Part shown: positions 46,053 through 56,255 of the stretch, piece by piece
Position numbering within the stretch: position 1 is the first letter of the stretch
Layout: every line of letters starts with the position of its first letter
DNA from: Methanobrevibacter woesei
Lineage (GTDB): Archaea > Methanobacteriota > Methanobacteria > Methanobacteriales > Methanobacteriaceae
Length of the DNA stretch: 64,000 bases
Reading direction: 5' to 3'
Assembly (NCBI RefSeq): GCF_003111605.1
Contig: NZ_MZGU01000004.1
Coordinates: 186,001 to 250,000, forward strand
Translations under genes and position numbers: made by a program
The notes under the pieces: model-generated
The model's database searches: none
Told to the model about the DNA's origin: nothing
What the model saw: the letters and a program-made list of their open reading frames with translations, nothing else

Positions 46053-47489
46053 TTAAAGCATTTCTTTAAATAGATTTATTTCTTTTTTATTTATTCCTTT
46101 TATTAAGAATAATGCTGCAAAGTAAATGACAACAGCTACTGCAACAACTATTATGATGTTGACAAGTCCTGTTGGATGAGCTATTTCTACAAAGATTCCC
46201 ATTATTACAGAGGCAACTATTATTTTAGCTATTGCTTTATAATCAAAAGGAAGTTTTGCATATTTTCTGCTATGGTAGACAGTTACAGCAAATGCCATGA
46301 TATAACAGATAAGAGTTGCAATACTTGCACCAAATATTCCTAGATATGGAACCATAATTATATTTAAAATAATATTTAAAATAGCTACTCCTGTCCATAA
46401 ATGTCCTAAAATATTGGTTTTTTTCTCCAAAATTAAAATATTATTTGTAATTCCATAAACTCCCATAAATAAGGCACCTAATGCTACTGCAGGGGTTACA
46501 AGATATCCTTGTGCTGCAATAACATCTGTTGTTAGGACTAATAATAATGGTTTGGAAAGGATTGACATTCCAACAGCTGCAGGAATTGTAAATACAAGAT
46601 AATACTTAAGGGAATATCTTAAAAAAGTATCTACTTTCTGCATATTTCCAGAATCATAATACTGTGGAAGAACTGCAGGTAGAAGAATAGCAAATGGGGA
46701 TAAAAACATTAAAAGAATGCTTCCTAATGCATACCCTGGTGAATAGCAACCTACAGCACTTGCGCCTAAAATAATACCAATTACAAATTTGTCACTTGAG
46801 TCAACAACCCATGATGAAACATTGCTTGGTACTGTAGGTATTGCAAATTTAAGTTCTTCAGTTAATTTCTTTATTTTAAAGTTTAAACCTAAATACTTCA
46901 CAATTAAAGATCCCATGATAATGAACACTGCTAAATAACCGGTTAATAAACCTAAAACCACCATTTCTATAGGTTGATTAAGGGCAGTTAATAGGATACT
47001 TACTCCAACACCGATATATGTTTGTAGAACTAAGAAGAGACTGTAATGTTTAATTCTCTGGAAAGTTCTGAAATAGCTTAAAAACATTAAATTTATACAA
47101 GCTAAGAAGGATATTATTATAACTATATACATTATTTGCATATTTCCTTCAAATAAAGATCCAGCTATTTGATGTGCGAATATGATAAATGCTAATGCCA
47201 TTATAATGGTGGATAAGAGCACTACAAGCATCATTGAATAAAATGATTCTCGTATTTTGGATTTATCTCTTTCAGAAGCTAAAAACCGTACCATTGTGTA
47301 AGGTAGACCTAAATTCACGATATTTGGGACTAATGCGATTAATGTGTTTACCTGTGCCCAAATACCATATTCTGCTGTTGAAAAATTCTTTGTAATTATG
47401 GGAATGAAAATAAGTCCACTAAGTGAAATTAAGATGTTGGCTATTCCAACAATTCCTATTCTCTTAATGAATTGAACATATTCATTCAT
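46053..47489 (-). CDS. Wzx/MOP-family polysaccharide flippase
   Basis: The 478-residue protein has about 14 hydrophobic helices and starts with the typical IGIVGIANILISLSGLIFIP and ITKNFSTAEYGIWAQV of oligosaccharide flippases. These move lipid-linked glycans across the membrane. Its start overlaps the stop of the capsule-type transferase gene by 4 bases (ATGA), so the two are coupled, which fits export of a glycan built with the nonulosonate sugar made upstream. Confidence 0.88.
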   Translation of the reverse strand: MNEYVQFIKRIGIVGIANILISLSGLIFIPIITKNFSTAEYGIWAQVNTLIALVPNIVNLGLPYTMVRFLASERDKSKIRESFYSMMLVVLLSTIIMALAFIIFAHQIAGSLFEGNMQIMYIVIIISFLACINLMFLSYFRTFQRIKHYSLFLVLQTYIGVGVSILLTALNQPIEMVVLGLLTGYLAVFIIMGSLIVKYLGLNFKIKKLTEELKFAIPTVPSNVSSWVVDSSDKFVIGIILGASAVGCYSPGYALGSILLMFLSPFAILLPAVLPQYYDSGNMQKVDTFLRYSLKYYLVFTIPAAVGMSILSKPLLLVLTTDVIAAQGYLVTPAVALGALFMGVYGITNNILILEKKTNILGHLWTGVAILNIILNIIMVPYLGIFGASIATLICYIMAFAVTVYHSRKYAKLPFDYKAIAKIIVASVIMGIFVEIAHPTGLVNIIIVVAVAVVIYFAALFLIKGINKKEINLFKEML

Positions 47490-48916
47490 TTTTTCACCAA
47501 TTTATTCAATGATTCTTCATCTAAATCCTTAAAGAAGAAATTTTTATCATATTTTGTTGGTTTAAAAGTTTTTAAGTTTTCTACTAGTTCATCACCAGTT
47601 GTTACCTTACAAACATATCCTTTTTCTATAAGATCTTCAAGATATTCCACTCCTGGTAAATCTAAGATGAATGTTTTGCAGTTAAACATCAATCCTTCGT
47701 ATATTGCAGTAGAAAATGCTCCAACTTGGATTTCTGACTCTGAAAACATTTGGTATAGTGGAATATTATTGTTGTCAACGACTTTGAAGTTATCAAGTTC
47801 AGATGCTTTGTTTAAAACATCATAATTTTCTCTCCAAGTCATATATTCTCCAGGATGTAATTTGTAGATTATTTCATAGTCTTTTAACTTAATAGCAGCA
47901 TCGTAAGCTATTTCTGACATGTATTTTCCAATCACTCCCTGAGATATGAAAATTATTTTATTTGTTTTATTATTTTTATTCATAAATTCCTTTGATTGAG
48001 CTTCAAAATATGGAAATCCAATTGGAATTATGTTCTCAGATTCTATGGGGGAGACTTCATTATTTATCCAATAATCTCCAAAAGTAAGTATTTTATCCGG
48101 GTAATATGCAATCTCTTTAACTTTTCCATTGAATGTCCTTGTTTTTTCAGGATAACTATATCCTAAATGATAATCACTGATAGTTCCATGCTGTAATTCA
48201 ATAACTTCTATGCCTAAGTCTTTTGCAGCAGAGACAATAGCTTTATTTTCATAAGCAACAACTACAAATATCATTTTTGGTTTTCTTTTTTCAAATAACT
48301 CTTTATATTTCTTATAATCATATTTGTAGTTTAAAATATGGTTTGTTATAATTGTGAATAAGTCTACCTTTAAATTAAATCTGTTTTCAAGCTCTTCTTG
48401 AATTTCTGAAATAATGGATATTTCTTTTTCACTATACTTAATTTTATTTCTTTTTTTATATGCATAAGAACCTAATTGAATTCTATCAGTGTATTTTATG
48501 TAATCTTCATGTTTTGCATAGTGTTTATTTAGATATGGGGACTCCATTACCTCAAAAGAATATTTTCCTTTTAATAAATCGACTAAAAAATAGCTATAAA
48601 TATCTTTATATTCATTTTGAAACAAAGTTTTTCTAGGATGGTCAAAAATAAGAATTTCTTTCTCTTCATTTCCTTTAAATGGATTATAAAGTATGCTGTT
48701 TTTAATAAATGGCATAAATGATTTGATTTTATCAAATAATGAAAGGTTTTGCTGCTGTGCTGATCCAAAAAGTTTCTTCTTTCCAGTAATATGATAATAA
48801 AGAAAAATTCTTATTAACTGCCAAGGATAAGTACCTTGAATTTCCAGAAAGTTTAATTTGTATTTATCTTCTAAGTCAAAGAAAATATTACAAATATCTT
48901 TTACATTATCAGCCAT
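47486..48916 (-). CDS. Capsule-type GT-B glycosyltransferase, candidate nonulosonate transferase
   Basis: The 476-residue soluble protein has no named close match that I recall. Segments such as VIELQHGTISDYHLGYSYPE, YYPDKILTFGDYW, IIFISQGVIGKYM, IIYKLHPGEYMTW and SEIQVGAFSTAIYEGLMF resemble capsule-synthesis and polysialyl-type GT-B enzymes, where the HG and HP motifs bind CMP or nucleotide sugars. It lies between the flippase and the nonulosonate synthase on one strand. Transfer of the CMP-activated sugar is a reasonable guess. Confidence 0.6.
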   Translation of the reverse strand: MADNVKDICNIFFDLEDKYKLNFLEIQGTYPWQLIRIFLYYHITGKKKLFGSAQQQNLSLFDKIKSFMPFIKNSILYNPFKGNEEKEILIFDHPRKTLFQNEYKDIYSYFLVDLLKGKYSFEVMESPYLNKHYAKHEDYIKYTDRIQLGSYAYKKRNKIKYSEKEISIISEIQEELENRFNLKVDLFTIITNHILNYKYDYKKYKELFEKRKPKMIFVVVAYENKAIVSAAKDLGIEVIELQHGTISDYHLGYSYPEKTRTFNGKVKEIAYYPDKILTFGDYWINNEVSPIESENIIPIGFPYFEAQSKEFMNKNNKTNKIIFISQGVIGKYMSEIAYDAAIKLKDYEIIYKLHPGEYMTWRENYDVLNKASELDNFKVVDNNNIPLYQMFSESEIQVGAFSTAIYEGLMFNCKTFILDLPGVEYLEDLIEKGYVCKVTTGDELVENLKTFKPTKYDKNFFFKDLDEESLNKLVKK

Positions 48917-48927
48917 TAAAACACCAT

Positions 48928-49980
48928 TTATTCAAGCATTTCATAAGTTAAAAGAGTATCTTCAGTAATGTCTTCATTTGCATTCATGCCTATAATCTCA
49001 TCTACTTTTGAAGGAGATATTCCAGTTCCTGGCCTTTTAAATGTAATATTGTCTCTTGTTATTTCTTCTCCTTTTTTGATGTCCTTAGATGCAACAATAG
49101 ACCTTCTAGCTTCTTTTCTAGATAATGACTCACAGACTAATGGTTGTTTTACTTTTTTACCTTTGATTTTGTTGATTAGCTCAATATTTTCATTAAATGT
49201 TTTAACATCTTCTACATCCATTGCATGGTAATGGTCATTTCCAGTTAATGTTTTATCTAATGTGAAGTGTTTTTCTATAATGTTTGCACCATAAAGGTAA
49301 GCAGTTGTAAGAATTAACATTTTATCGTCAGGTTTTGTATGATCGGAATAACCAATGTCATAACCTTCAAATTGTTCTTTAATATCTTTTATCATTAAAA
49401 GGTTAGCATCTTCGTCCTTTGTTGGATAGGATAGGACACAATGCATTAATCCAATATCTACATTACTTACTTCTTCAATTGCATTCACTGCTTCTTTTAT
49501 TTCTTTTAGTGTAGATGCCCCAGTAGAAAGGATAATTGGTTTATTTTTCAATGCTATTGCTTTAATAAATGGGATATTTGTTAAGTCAGATGAAGAGATT
49601 TTATAAACATCCATTAAATCATCTAAGAAGTCAATAGCTTCAAAATCAAAGGGAGTTGATAAAAACATTATTCCAACTTCTCTGCAGTATTCAGCTAGTT
49701 CTCTGTATTCTTCTGGACCAAAGGTGTCAAATTTTTTAAATAGCTCAAATTGACTTGTGGTAGGTTCTTCATCTAAATCCCAGTAAGCGGGGGAATTTCT
49801 AGATGCAATTTTTTCTGCTTTGTATGTTTGGAATTTAACTGCATCGATACCTGCATTTTTTGCTTCTTTAATCATTAATTTAGCAGCATCCATTGGAGTA
49901 ATATTCTCTTTTTTAGCTATATCATAAAAATTTACTCCAATTTCACCTATTAAAAAAGGTCTTTTATTGAAGATATTCAT
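48928..49980 (-). CDS. Nonulosonate (sialic/legionaminic/pseudaminic-type) synthase, NeuB family
   Basis: This protein has about 350 residues: an N-terminal NeuB TIM barrel (PFLIGEIGVNFYDIAK, AVKFQTYKAEKIASRN, YKISSSDLTNIPFIKA) and a C-terminal SAF antifreeze-like domain (SIVASKDIKKGEEITRDNIT, then KRPGTGISP). It condenses PEP with a six-carbon amino sugar to form a nine-carbon acid. ATG 49980 is chosen on an AAGGA upstream; the frame from 50001 adds a non-family leader. Because the neighbour carries a PseG-like hydrolase domain, the product may be legionaminic or pseudaminic rather than N-acetylneuraminic acid. Confidence 0.88.
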   Translation of the reverse strand: MNIFNKRPFLIGEIGVNFYDIAKKENITPMDAAKLMIKEAKNAGIDAVKFQTYKAEKIASRNSPAYWDLDEEPTTSQFELFKKFDTFGPEEYRELAEYCREVGIMFLSTPFDFEAIDFLDDLMDVYKISSSDLTNIPFIKAIALKNKPIILSTGASTLKEIKEAVNAIEEVSNVDIGLMHCVLSYPTKDEDANLLMIKDIKEQFEGYDIGYSDHTKPDDKMLILTTAYLYGANIIEKHFTLDKTLTGNDHYHAMDVEDVKTFNENIELINKIKGKKVKQPLVCESLSRKEARRSIVASKDIKKGEEITRDNITFKRPGTGISPSKVDEIIGMNANEDITEDTLLTYEMLE

Positions 49981-51649
49981 TATTATCATTCCTTCTTTCA
50001 AATTGACTGTAAGCTGTTTTGATAATTAATTGGATATTTTCAAATCCATGTCTTAAATCTATGGATAACATCCTTTGATTCATGTAAGTTCTAAGGTCGT
50101 AATCTTCAACTAAATTACTAAATTCTTTAGAAATATCTTCAACAGATAAATCTCTTCCTAATCCCAAGTTCATAAATCCATTTTGGTGGTTTCCAAATAC
50201 ATGTGTCTGTTCACGTTCATTTTGGCAAAGACAGATGCATGGAACTCCAATTGAGCAAACTTCATACATGGTTCTTCCTGCAGAAGTAAGGATAATATCT
50301 GCTTTAAACATGTGTTCACTCATATTATTCACATTTTCATAGATTATGATATTGTTAAAAACAGAGTATTTGTCAATTAAATCCTGTTTATTTGGATAAC
50401 CCATTCCTAAAATCACTGTAATTGTTTTATCATATCCTGAATGTATAACTGCTTGCAATGCTTTTTCAGTTAAATTGTTTGGATCAGTTCCTCCAAATGT
50501 AATCAATACATTGTTTATATCCTTGGTGATGATTTTTCTATTTTGGAAGAAGAATTCATCTTTTAATATGTAATATTCACGTCCAACATGAACGTTAGGG
50601 ATATCTAAGTTATGTTCGTATAATGCATCAAATACTAAATCTGCTGCTTGAATACCTTCTCCTAAATCTTCAAAGTTAATAACAAAATATCCTGCTTCTT
50701 TTAATTTTGTTATATATTCTAAAGAAGTATCTAAAATATCATTTATAACAATATGTGGGTTTATTTTATTTAATGTTTCATAGATTTCGTCTTTGTCATC
50801 GTGGATTATATAAGGATAATTATATGATTTTACAATGTCTATTCCAAGTTGATGTTCTTTATTTAAAATAAATACCACATCATCAAAAACAAGTTTGGAA
50901 GCTATTGAAAGGCATCTGTAAATATGGCCAGTTCCAATTTCATCATAAGCATTTACAACAATAGCTATTTTTCTTTTGTTTAAATAATTTTCAGCAATCC
51001 ACCAATCTTGGTATGTGTCAATATCGATACTTTCTTCTGTAGAAGTTTCAATAATATCAATATTTTCGCCAAAACGAGATTCTTCAGTTAAATAACCTCT
51101 TCTAGTAATTAACAAACTTCCAGTTTCTTTATAACTTTTAGGAAGATATTGTCTATTAACTCTTTCACGATAAAGAGGGAAGTAGCGTTGGTTTGCTTCA
51201 TCATATCCCCAACGTAAGTGTCTATCATCAACAACAGATACAACAGTGTGAACATCAAAATCTTCAAATTTTTCAATAGCTGCATCTAGTGTAGCTGTTT
51301 TTAGAAGTGGGGAAGTTGGTTGAAGTGTTACAATTAAATCATACTCATCAAATGCTTGTTTTTCTTTTTGAATTACGGCATCATAAATAACTGGATCTAA
51401 TGGTACTTCATCACCAGATAATTCGACAGGTCTTTTAAGTGTAGAACATCCGAATTTCTCTGCCATTGTAGCTATTGCAGGATCTTCAGTGGTAATAACT
51501 ACATCATCAACATATTGTGAAGATTTAGCAGTATTTATGGCATAAGAAATCAATGGTTTTTCACCTAATAATCTAATATTCTTACGGGGAATTCCTTTGG
51601 ATCCTCCCCTTGCTGGAATAACAACCAAAATTTTATTATTATTAAACAT
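49964..51649 (-). CDS. Fusion of CMP-nonulosonate synthetase and PseG-like nucleotide-sugar hydrolase
   Basis: This protein has about 561 residues. Residues 1-225 match NeuA/PseF/LegF (VVIPARGGSKGIPRKNIRLL; LQPTSPLLKTATLDAAI), which activates a nonulosonic acid with CTP. Residues 228-555 match PseG-type GT-B hydrolases (GTGHIYRCLSIASKL, INFEDLGEGIQAADLVFDAL, LITFGGTDPNNLTEKAL, LTSAGRTMYEVCSIGVPCIC), which remove UDP from an amino-sugar precursor. Two non-consecutive steps of one pathway are thus joined. ATG 51649 follows a GGGATAAA; it overlaps the synthase start downstream by 17 bases. Confidence 0.88.
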   Translation of the reverse strand: MFNNNKILVVIPARGGSKGIPRKNIRLLGEKPLISYAINTAKSSQYVDDVVITTEDPAIATMAEKFGCSTLKRPVELSGDEVPLDPVIYDAVIQKEKQAFDEYDLIVTLQPTSPLLKTATLDAAIEKFEDFDVHTVVSVVDDRHLRWGYDEANQRYFPLYRERVNRQYLPKSYKETGSLLITRRGYLTEESRFGENIDIIETSTEESIDIDTYQDWWIAENYLNKRKIAIVVNAYDEIGTGHIYRCLSIASKLVFDDVVFILNKEHQLGIDIVKSYNYPYIIHDDKDEIYETLNKINPHIVINDILDTSLEYITKLKEAGYFVINFEDLGEGIQAADLVFDALYEHNLDIPNVHVGREYYILKDEFFFQNRKIITKDINNVLITFGGTDPNNLTEKALQAVIHSGYDKTITVILGMGYPNKQDLIDKYSVFNNIIIYENVNNMSEHMFKADIILTSAGRTMYEVCSIGVPCICLCQNEREQTHVFGNHQNGFMNLGLGRDLSVEDISKEFSNLVEDYDLRTYMNQRMLSIDLRHGFENIQLIIKTAYSQFERRNDNNEYLQ

Positions 51650-51749
51650 ATTTATCCCTATATAAATTAACAAAATTTTTTAATTATACATTAATAATAT
51701 ATTAAATATAATATAATAAGTTTATTGAAATATATGCTGGTGTTAAATA

Positions 51750-52796
51750 ATGATGAATATGTCAAAAGAGCTAATTAAAAGAATTGAAAAATTAGCTACT
51801 CCTATAAAAATAATGCACGTTTGTGGATCTCATGAACATACAATCATGGAAAATGGGATTAGAACTCTCTTGCCTAAGGAAGTAGAAATTGTTGCAGGTC
51901 CTGGTTGTCCTGTTTGTGTTGTACCATCACGTGAAATTGATGAATGTCTTGAATTAGTAGAAAAAGGAGTTACTATAACAACTTTTGGAGACATGTTAAG
52001 AGTACCAGGTTCAAATAGTTCTTTAGCTGATGCAAAAGCTGAAGGTGGGGATGTTAGGGTAGTTTATGGTATTAACAAGGCAATTGAAATAGCTGAAAAA
52101 GAAGATAATGATGTTGTCTTTATGGCTGCTGGATTTGAAACAACTGCACCAACAACTGCTGCAGAGATATTAAATGAACCTCCTGAAAACTTCTCAGTAC
52201 TCTCATGTCATAGATTAATTCCTCCAGCTATTGATTTTTTAATAAATTCTGGTCAAACCAATTTAAATGCTTTAATTGAACCAGGACATGTTTGTACAAT
52301 TATTGGAACTGAACCTTTCAAGTATTTTTCAACTGATTACAATATTCCTCAAGCAGTTGCAGGTTTCAATCCATTAGATATTTTAATGTCTGTTTACATG
52401 ATTTTACGTCAAGTTAAAAATGGAACTCCCAAAATTGATAATGAGTATCATAGGGCTGTTCGTGAAGAAGGAAATGTTATTGCTCAGGAAGCTATTAAAG
52501 AGGTATTCCAAGTTGAAAGCAGAGAATGGAGAGGTTTTCCTAAAATACCTAACTCTGTTTTAGATATTAAGGATGAATTCAGCCAATATAATGCTCGTGA
52601 GAAATATGATATTGAAGTTAAAGATGTAACAGAAGCACCAAAAGGTTGTATTTGCGGCCCTATTTTAAGAGGAATGGCAAGACCTGAAGACTGTAAATTA
52701 TTTGGAAATGAATGCAATCCTTTACATCCAATTGGAGCATGTATGGTAAGTAAAGAAGGAACATGTAATATTGCTCACAGATATGCTAAAAGATAG
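51750..52796 (+). CDS. hypD: Hydrogenase maturation protein HypD
   Basis: The 348-residue protein shows KIMHVCGSHEHTIMENGIRT, VAGPGCPVCVVPSREID, and the C-terminal cluster region CICGPILRGMARPEDCKLFG with NPLHPIGACMVSKEGTC, which binds the [4Fe-4S] centre. HypD, with HypC, builds the Fe(CN)2CO unit of [NiFe] hydrogenases, which methanogens need for H2 use. ATG codons at 51750, 51753 and 51759 are all possible starts. No other hyp gene lies in the window. Confidence 0.96.
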   Translation: MMNMSKELIKRIEKLATPIKIMHVCGSHEHTIMENGIRTLLPKEVEIVAGPGCPVCVVPSREIDECLELVEKGVTITTFGDMLRVPGSNSSLADAKAEGGDVRVVYGINKAIEIAEKEDNDVVFMAAGFETTAPTTAAEILNEPPENFSVLSCHRLIPPAIDFLINSGQTNLNALIEPGHVCTIIGTEPFKYFSTDYNIPQAVAGFNPLDILMSVYMILRQVKNGTPKIDNEYHRAVREEGNVIAQEAIKEVFQVESREWRGFPKIPNSVLDIKDEFSQYNAREKYDIEVKDVTEAPKGCICGPILRGMARPEDCKLFGNECNPLHPIGACMVSKEGTCNIAHRYAKR

Positions 52797-52805
52797 ATGA
52801 TAAAT

Positions 52806-53522
52806 ATGGTTAAAATTGAAGCAATAGCTGTTGATATTGATGGAACAATAACTGATTATACAAGAAAACTTTGTAAATCTTCTATTGATGCTTTAAGACT
52901 TGCAGAAGAGAATAATGTTCCCGTAATTATAGTTACTGGCAATGTTGTTAACTATGCTTATGCAACTGCGGTGCTTATTGGTTGTAGTGGTGGTGTAGTA
53001 GCTGAAAATGGTGGTGTAGTTTTTAAAGAGTCTTATAACAATGATAGAGTTAAAAAGTTAGTCTCAAAGGAATATGTTAGTAAGGCTGTTGACCATCTTT
53101 ATAATAAATTAGGGGCTAAATTAGATTCATCATTATCTTCTGATGAAGAGTATAGGGAAAGTGAAACAGTATTTTACAAAACTATTGATAAACAAATTAT
53201 TTTAGATGCTCTTAAAGATTTTGAAGATTTAGATAAAATTGAAATTTATGATAGTGGCTTTGCAATTCATATTACTGATATTAGAGTGAACAAAGGTTCT
53301 TCTTTAAAATTTTTATGTGAAGAAACTAATATTGATATTAATCATGTAATGGCTATTGGTGATAGTGAGAATGATGAAGATTTTCTTAAAGTAGCTGGTC
53401 TTAAAGTAGCTGTTTCAAATGCAGAAGATGAACTAAAAGAGATTAGCGATTATATCTGTGAAAAACCATATGGTGATGGAGTTAAAGAAGCTGTTGAAAA
53501 ATTTGTTTTAAATAAGGGGTAA
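52806..53522 (+). CDS. Archaeal phosphoglycolate phosphatase (HAD family)
   Basis: This protein has about 238 residues. It shows the HAD motif I in AIAVDIDGTITDYTRKLC, motif II in VPVIIVTGNVVNYA, and motif IV in MAIGDSENDEDFLKVAG, matching the archaeal Cof-type phosphoglycolate phosphatase. ATG 52806 follows GATGAT; an upstream ATG at 52797 begins right after the hypD stop. The phosphatase is followed 2 bases later by the PmbA-like gene. Confidence 0.85.
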   Translation: MVKIEAIAVDIDGTITDYTRKLCKSSIDALRLAEENNVPVIIVTGNVVNYAYATAVLIGCSGGVVAENGGVVFKESYNNDRVKKLVSKEYVSKAVDHLYNKLGAKLDSSLSSDEEYRESETVFYKTIDKQIILDALKDFEDLDKIEIYDSGFAIHITDIRVNKGSSLKFLCEETNIDINHVMAIGDSENDEDFLKVAGLKVAVSNAEDELKEISDYICEKPYGDGVKEAVEKFVLNKG

Positions 53523-53524
53523 AA

Positions 53525-54835
53525 ATGTTATTAGAATTAGCTGAAGATGTCAAAAAGGAAGTATCCAAACTTTGTGATGAATATGAAATATTTATATCAC
53601 AGTCTAATAGTATAAGTCTTGATTCTAAAATGGATAACTTAAACTTTGCAAAGGATGAAATTAGTAAAGGATTAGGAATACGTGTTATAAAAGATAATAA
53701 AGTAGGATTTGCATTTACCTCTGATTTAAATAAAATTACTCAAACTATTAATCAAGCTATTGACAATACTAAATTAACTAAATCAGATGAAAACTTTGCA
53801 TTTTCACAACCTGGTAAAGTAAAAGAAATTAAAGGGCTTGTTGACAAAAAATATGATGATTTATCTCTTGAAGAAGCAATTGACTATTTGAAAAGTGTTA
53901 TAAACACTGCTTTAGATAGTGGATGTGAAGTAACTTCTTCTGGTTTTTCAGCATCAAAATATGAAGATGTTATATTAAACTCAAATGGAGTATCTGTTTC
54001 AAATAAAGGAACTGGATATGGTGTAGGATTGTCTGTTAATGTTGAAGATGGTGAAGGAGTATCTACAGCTTATGATTCAAAATCTTCAAGAACATTTAAC
54101 ATTGATGGTGATAAGTTAGCTGAAGATGTTTGCAAGCTTGCTAAAGATTCTGTTGGTGGTAAACATATTGAAACCGCTAATAAAGATGTGATTTTAGATT
54201 ATCATGCTGCTGTTGGTTTACTTTCAACTTTTATTTCAGCTTTTTCTGCTGAAAATGTTCAAAGGGGAAGATCTATTTTACAAGGTAAGTTAAACACTGA
54301 AATTGTAAGTCCTAATCTTTCTATAATTGATGATAATTCTTTAGAAGGTGCTTTAGGTTCTTCCAATACTGATGGGGAAGGTACTGTATCTTGCAGAACA
54401 TCTCTTGTTGAAAATGGTATTTTAAAATCATTTTTATATGATATTTACACAGCCAATAAAGAAGGTTGTGAAAGTACAGCTAATGGATATAGAGGTTCAT
54501 TTTCTGGAACTCCTAGTGTTTCTCCATCTAATTTAATATTTGATTTTAAAGATTCTGTAGAAATAAGTGATATGGCTGATGGTATTTTAGCTACCAGTGT
54601 TTTAGGAGCTCATACTGCAAACCCAATTTCAGGAGATTTCTCTGTTGAAGTAAGTAATGCATTTGAAATATCAAATGGAGATATTGGTTCTCCTATTAAA
54701 AAAGCTATGATTTCTGGTAACATATTTGAATTATTAAAAGATTGTGAAAAAGTTAATTCTGAAATTAAACAATATGGTTCATTCATAATTCCACAAATTT
54801 TAGTTCATAATTTAAGAGTGGTTGGTCAAGAGTAG
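53525..54835 (+). CDS. PmbA/TldD-family metallopeptidase-like protein
   Basis: The 436-residue protein shows family landmarks: a start with [39 protein letters not shown], and a C-terminal half with [40 protein letters not shown] and [18 protein letters not shown]. It resembles the PmbA half of the TldD-PmbA pair, which processes peptides in bacteria. It carries no HExxxH motif, as expected for PmbA. A TldD partner is not visible in the window. Confidence 0.88.
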   Translation: MLLELAEDVKKEVSKLCDEYEIFISQSNSISLDSKMDNLNFAKDEISKGLGIRVIKDNKVGFAFTSDLNKITQTINQAIDNTKLTKSDENFAFSQPGKVKEIKGLVDKKYDDLSLEEAIDYLKSVINTALDSGCEVTSSGFSASKYEDVILNSNGVSVSNKGTGYGVGLSVNVEDGEGVSTAYDSKSSRTFNIDGDKLAEDVCKLAKDSVGGKHIETANKDVILDYHAAVGLLSTFISAFSAENVQRGRSILQGKLNTEIVSPNLSIIDDNSLEGALGSSNTDGEGTVSCRTSLVENGILKSFLYDIYTANKEGCESTANGYRGSFSGTPSVSPSNLIFDFKDSVEISDMADGILATSVLGAHTANPISGDFSVEVSNAFEISNGDIGSPIKKAMISGNIFELLKDCEKVNSEIKQYGSFIIPQILVHNLRVVGQE

Positions 54836-54843
54836 GTGTAAAA

Positions 54844-55983
54844 ATGGAATGTCATGATTATAAATTAACAAGAACAATGGAAAGAGAAAATTTAAATTTA
54901 AATCCTCTTCAAAGAGCAGGACTTTTAACTCCTGAAGCTAGAGAAGCATTATTTGAATTTGGAGATGGTTACAGTGTATGTGACTACTGTGCTGGAAGGT
55001 TAGATGAAGTAAACAAACCTGGAATTGAGATGTTTCTTGAAGATTTAGCAAAGTTTATTGATGCAGATTATGTAAGAACAACTCATGGTGCACGTGAAGG
55101 AAAATATACTGTAATTAATAAGATATGTGAACCTGGAGATACTATTGTTGTTGATGGGAATGCACATTATACTAGCTATTTGGCAGCTGAAAGAGCAGGT
55201 GTAAATGTAATCAAAGTTCCTAATTCTGGAGATTCAAGAGCAGAAATTACAATGGATGCTTACAGGGAAACCTTGGAAAATGCTATTGATGAAGTTGGAG
55301 AAATTAAACTAGCATTATTAACTCATGTTGATGGAGATTATGGGAATCTTACTGATGCTAAAGGCTTTGGTAAATTATGTAAAAAATTGGGTGTAATCTC
55401 TCTTTTGAATTCAGCATATGGTATGGGTAGGCTTCCTATTAAAGCAAATGAATGGGATATTGATTTTGTAGTAGGTAGTGGACATAAAAGTATGAGTGCT
55501 TCTGGACCTATTGGTGTTTTAGGAATAAAAGAAGAATTTGCAGAAGACATGCTTGCTCGTTCCAAAACACATACCAATAAAGAAGTTGAACTATTGGGTT
55601 GTACTTCCAGAGGTGCTCCTATTGTTACTTTAATGGCATCTTTCCCAGCAGTTGTTGAAAGAGTTAATAGATGGGATGAAGAATTAGCTTTAACTAGAAA
55701 ATTTGTTGATAATCTTACAGAAATTGAAGGTATTACTCAAATAGGTGTAACACCAACAGAACATGATTTAGTTAGATTTGATACACCAATATTAAATGAA
55801 ATAGCTAAAAAACACCCTAGAAAAGGTTTCTATTTGTATGAGGAACTTAAAAATAAGCATATTGTTGGTATAAAAAGAGGACAAACTGAATGGTTTAAAT
55901 GCAGTACTTATGGCATGACTGAATCTCAAAGAGACTATATTGCCAATGCATTTAAAGAAATAGTTGAAAAATATAAAGATTAA
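54844..55983 (+). CDS. pscS: O-phospho-L-seryl-tRNA:Cys-tRNA synthase (SepCysS)
   Basis: The 379-residue PLP protein has [20 protein letters not shown] with the conserved Cys pair, [20 protein letters not shown] and the PLP lysine in [14 protein letters not shown] further conserved Cys lies in [10 protein letters not shown]. SepCysS converts phosphoseryl-tRNA-Cys to cysteinyl-tRNA in methanogens and is also their route to cysteine. An AGGTGTAA Shine-Dalgarno sequence precedes the ATG. Confidence 0.92.
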   Translation: MECHDYKLTRTMERENLNLNPLQRAGLLTPEAREALFEFGDGYSVCDYCAGRLDEVNKPGIEMFLEDLAKFIDADYVRTTHGAREGKYTVINKICEPGDTIVVDGNAHYTSYLAAERAGVNVIKVPNSGDSRAEITMDAYRETLENAIDEVGEIKLALLTHVDGDYGNLTDAKGFGKLCKKLGVISLLNSAYGMGRLPIKANEWDIDFVVGSGHKSMSASGPIGVLGIKEEFAEDMLARSKTHTNKEVELLGCTSRGAPIVTLMASFPAVVERVNRWDEELALTRKFVDNLTEIEGITQIGVTPTEHDLVRFDTPILNEIAKKHPRKGFYLYEELKNKHIVGIKRGQTEWFKCSTYGMTESQRDYIANAFKEIVEKYKD

Positions 55984-55986
55984 ATC

Positions 55987-56235
55987 TTATATTTTTCTTA
56001 ATTTTTCTCTCAATCTATCGATTGTATAATCTGTTTTGTCAATGTTTAGATATTTTGAATATAATTCTGTTTTTTCATCAAATCCTTCTAATTGTCTTTT
56101 AGATAAAGATTCAATTTCAGCATCTATTTTTTCAAGTTGTTTTTCATAAGATGCCCTAGATTTAACTATATTCAAATTAGTCTTTTTAGAAAGTCTATCT
56201 AATGTTTCTTTATTGGGATCTTCTCGTCTTGGCAT
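55987..56235 (-). CDS. Small charged coiled-coil protein, unknown
   Basis: The 82-residue protein is almost all helical and charged. SKKTNLNIVKSRASYEKQLE and KIDAEIESLSKRQL, then YTIDRLREKLRKI, suggest a two-helix coiled coil. No motif or family is recognised. A GGGG-rich Shine-Dalgarno sequence upstream and its place behind the GyrI-like gene (20-base gap) support a real gene. It is convergent with SepCysS. Confidence 0.6.
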   Translation of the reverse strand: MPRREDPNKETLDRLSKKTNLNIVKSRASYEKQLEKIDAEIESLSKRQLEGFDEKTELYSKYLNIDKTDYTIDRLREKLRKI

Positions 56236-56255
56236 TGATTAAACCCCTTTTATTT

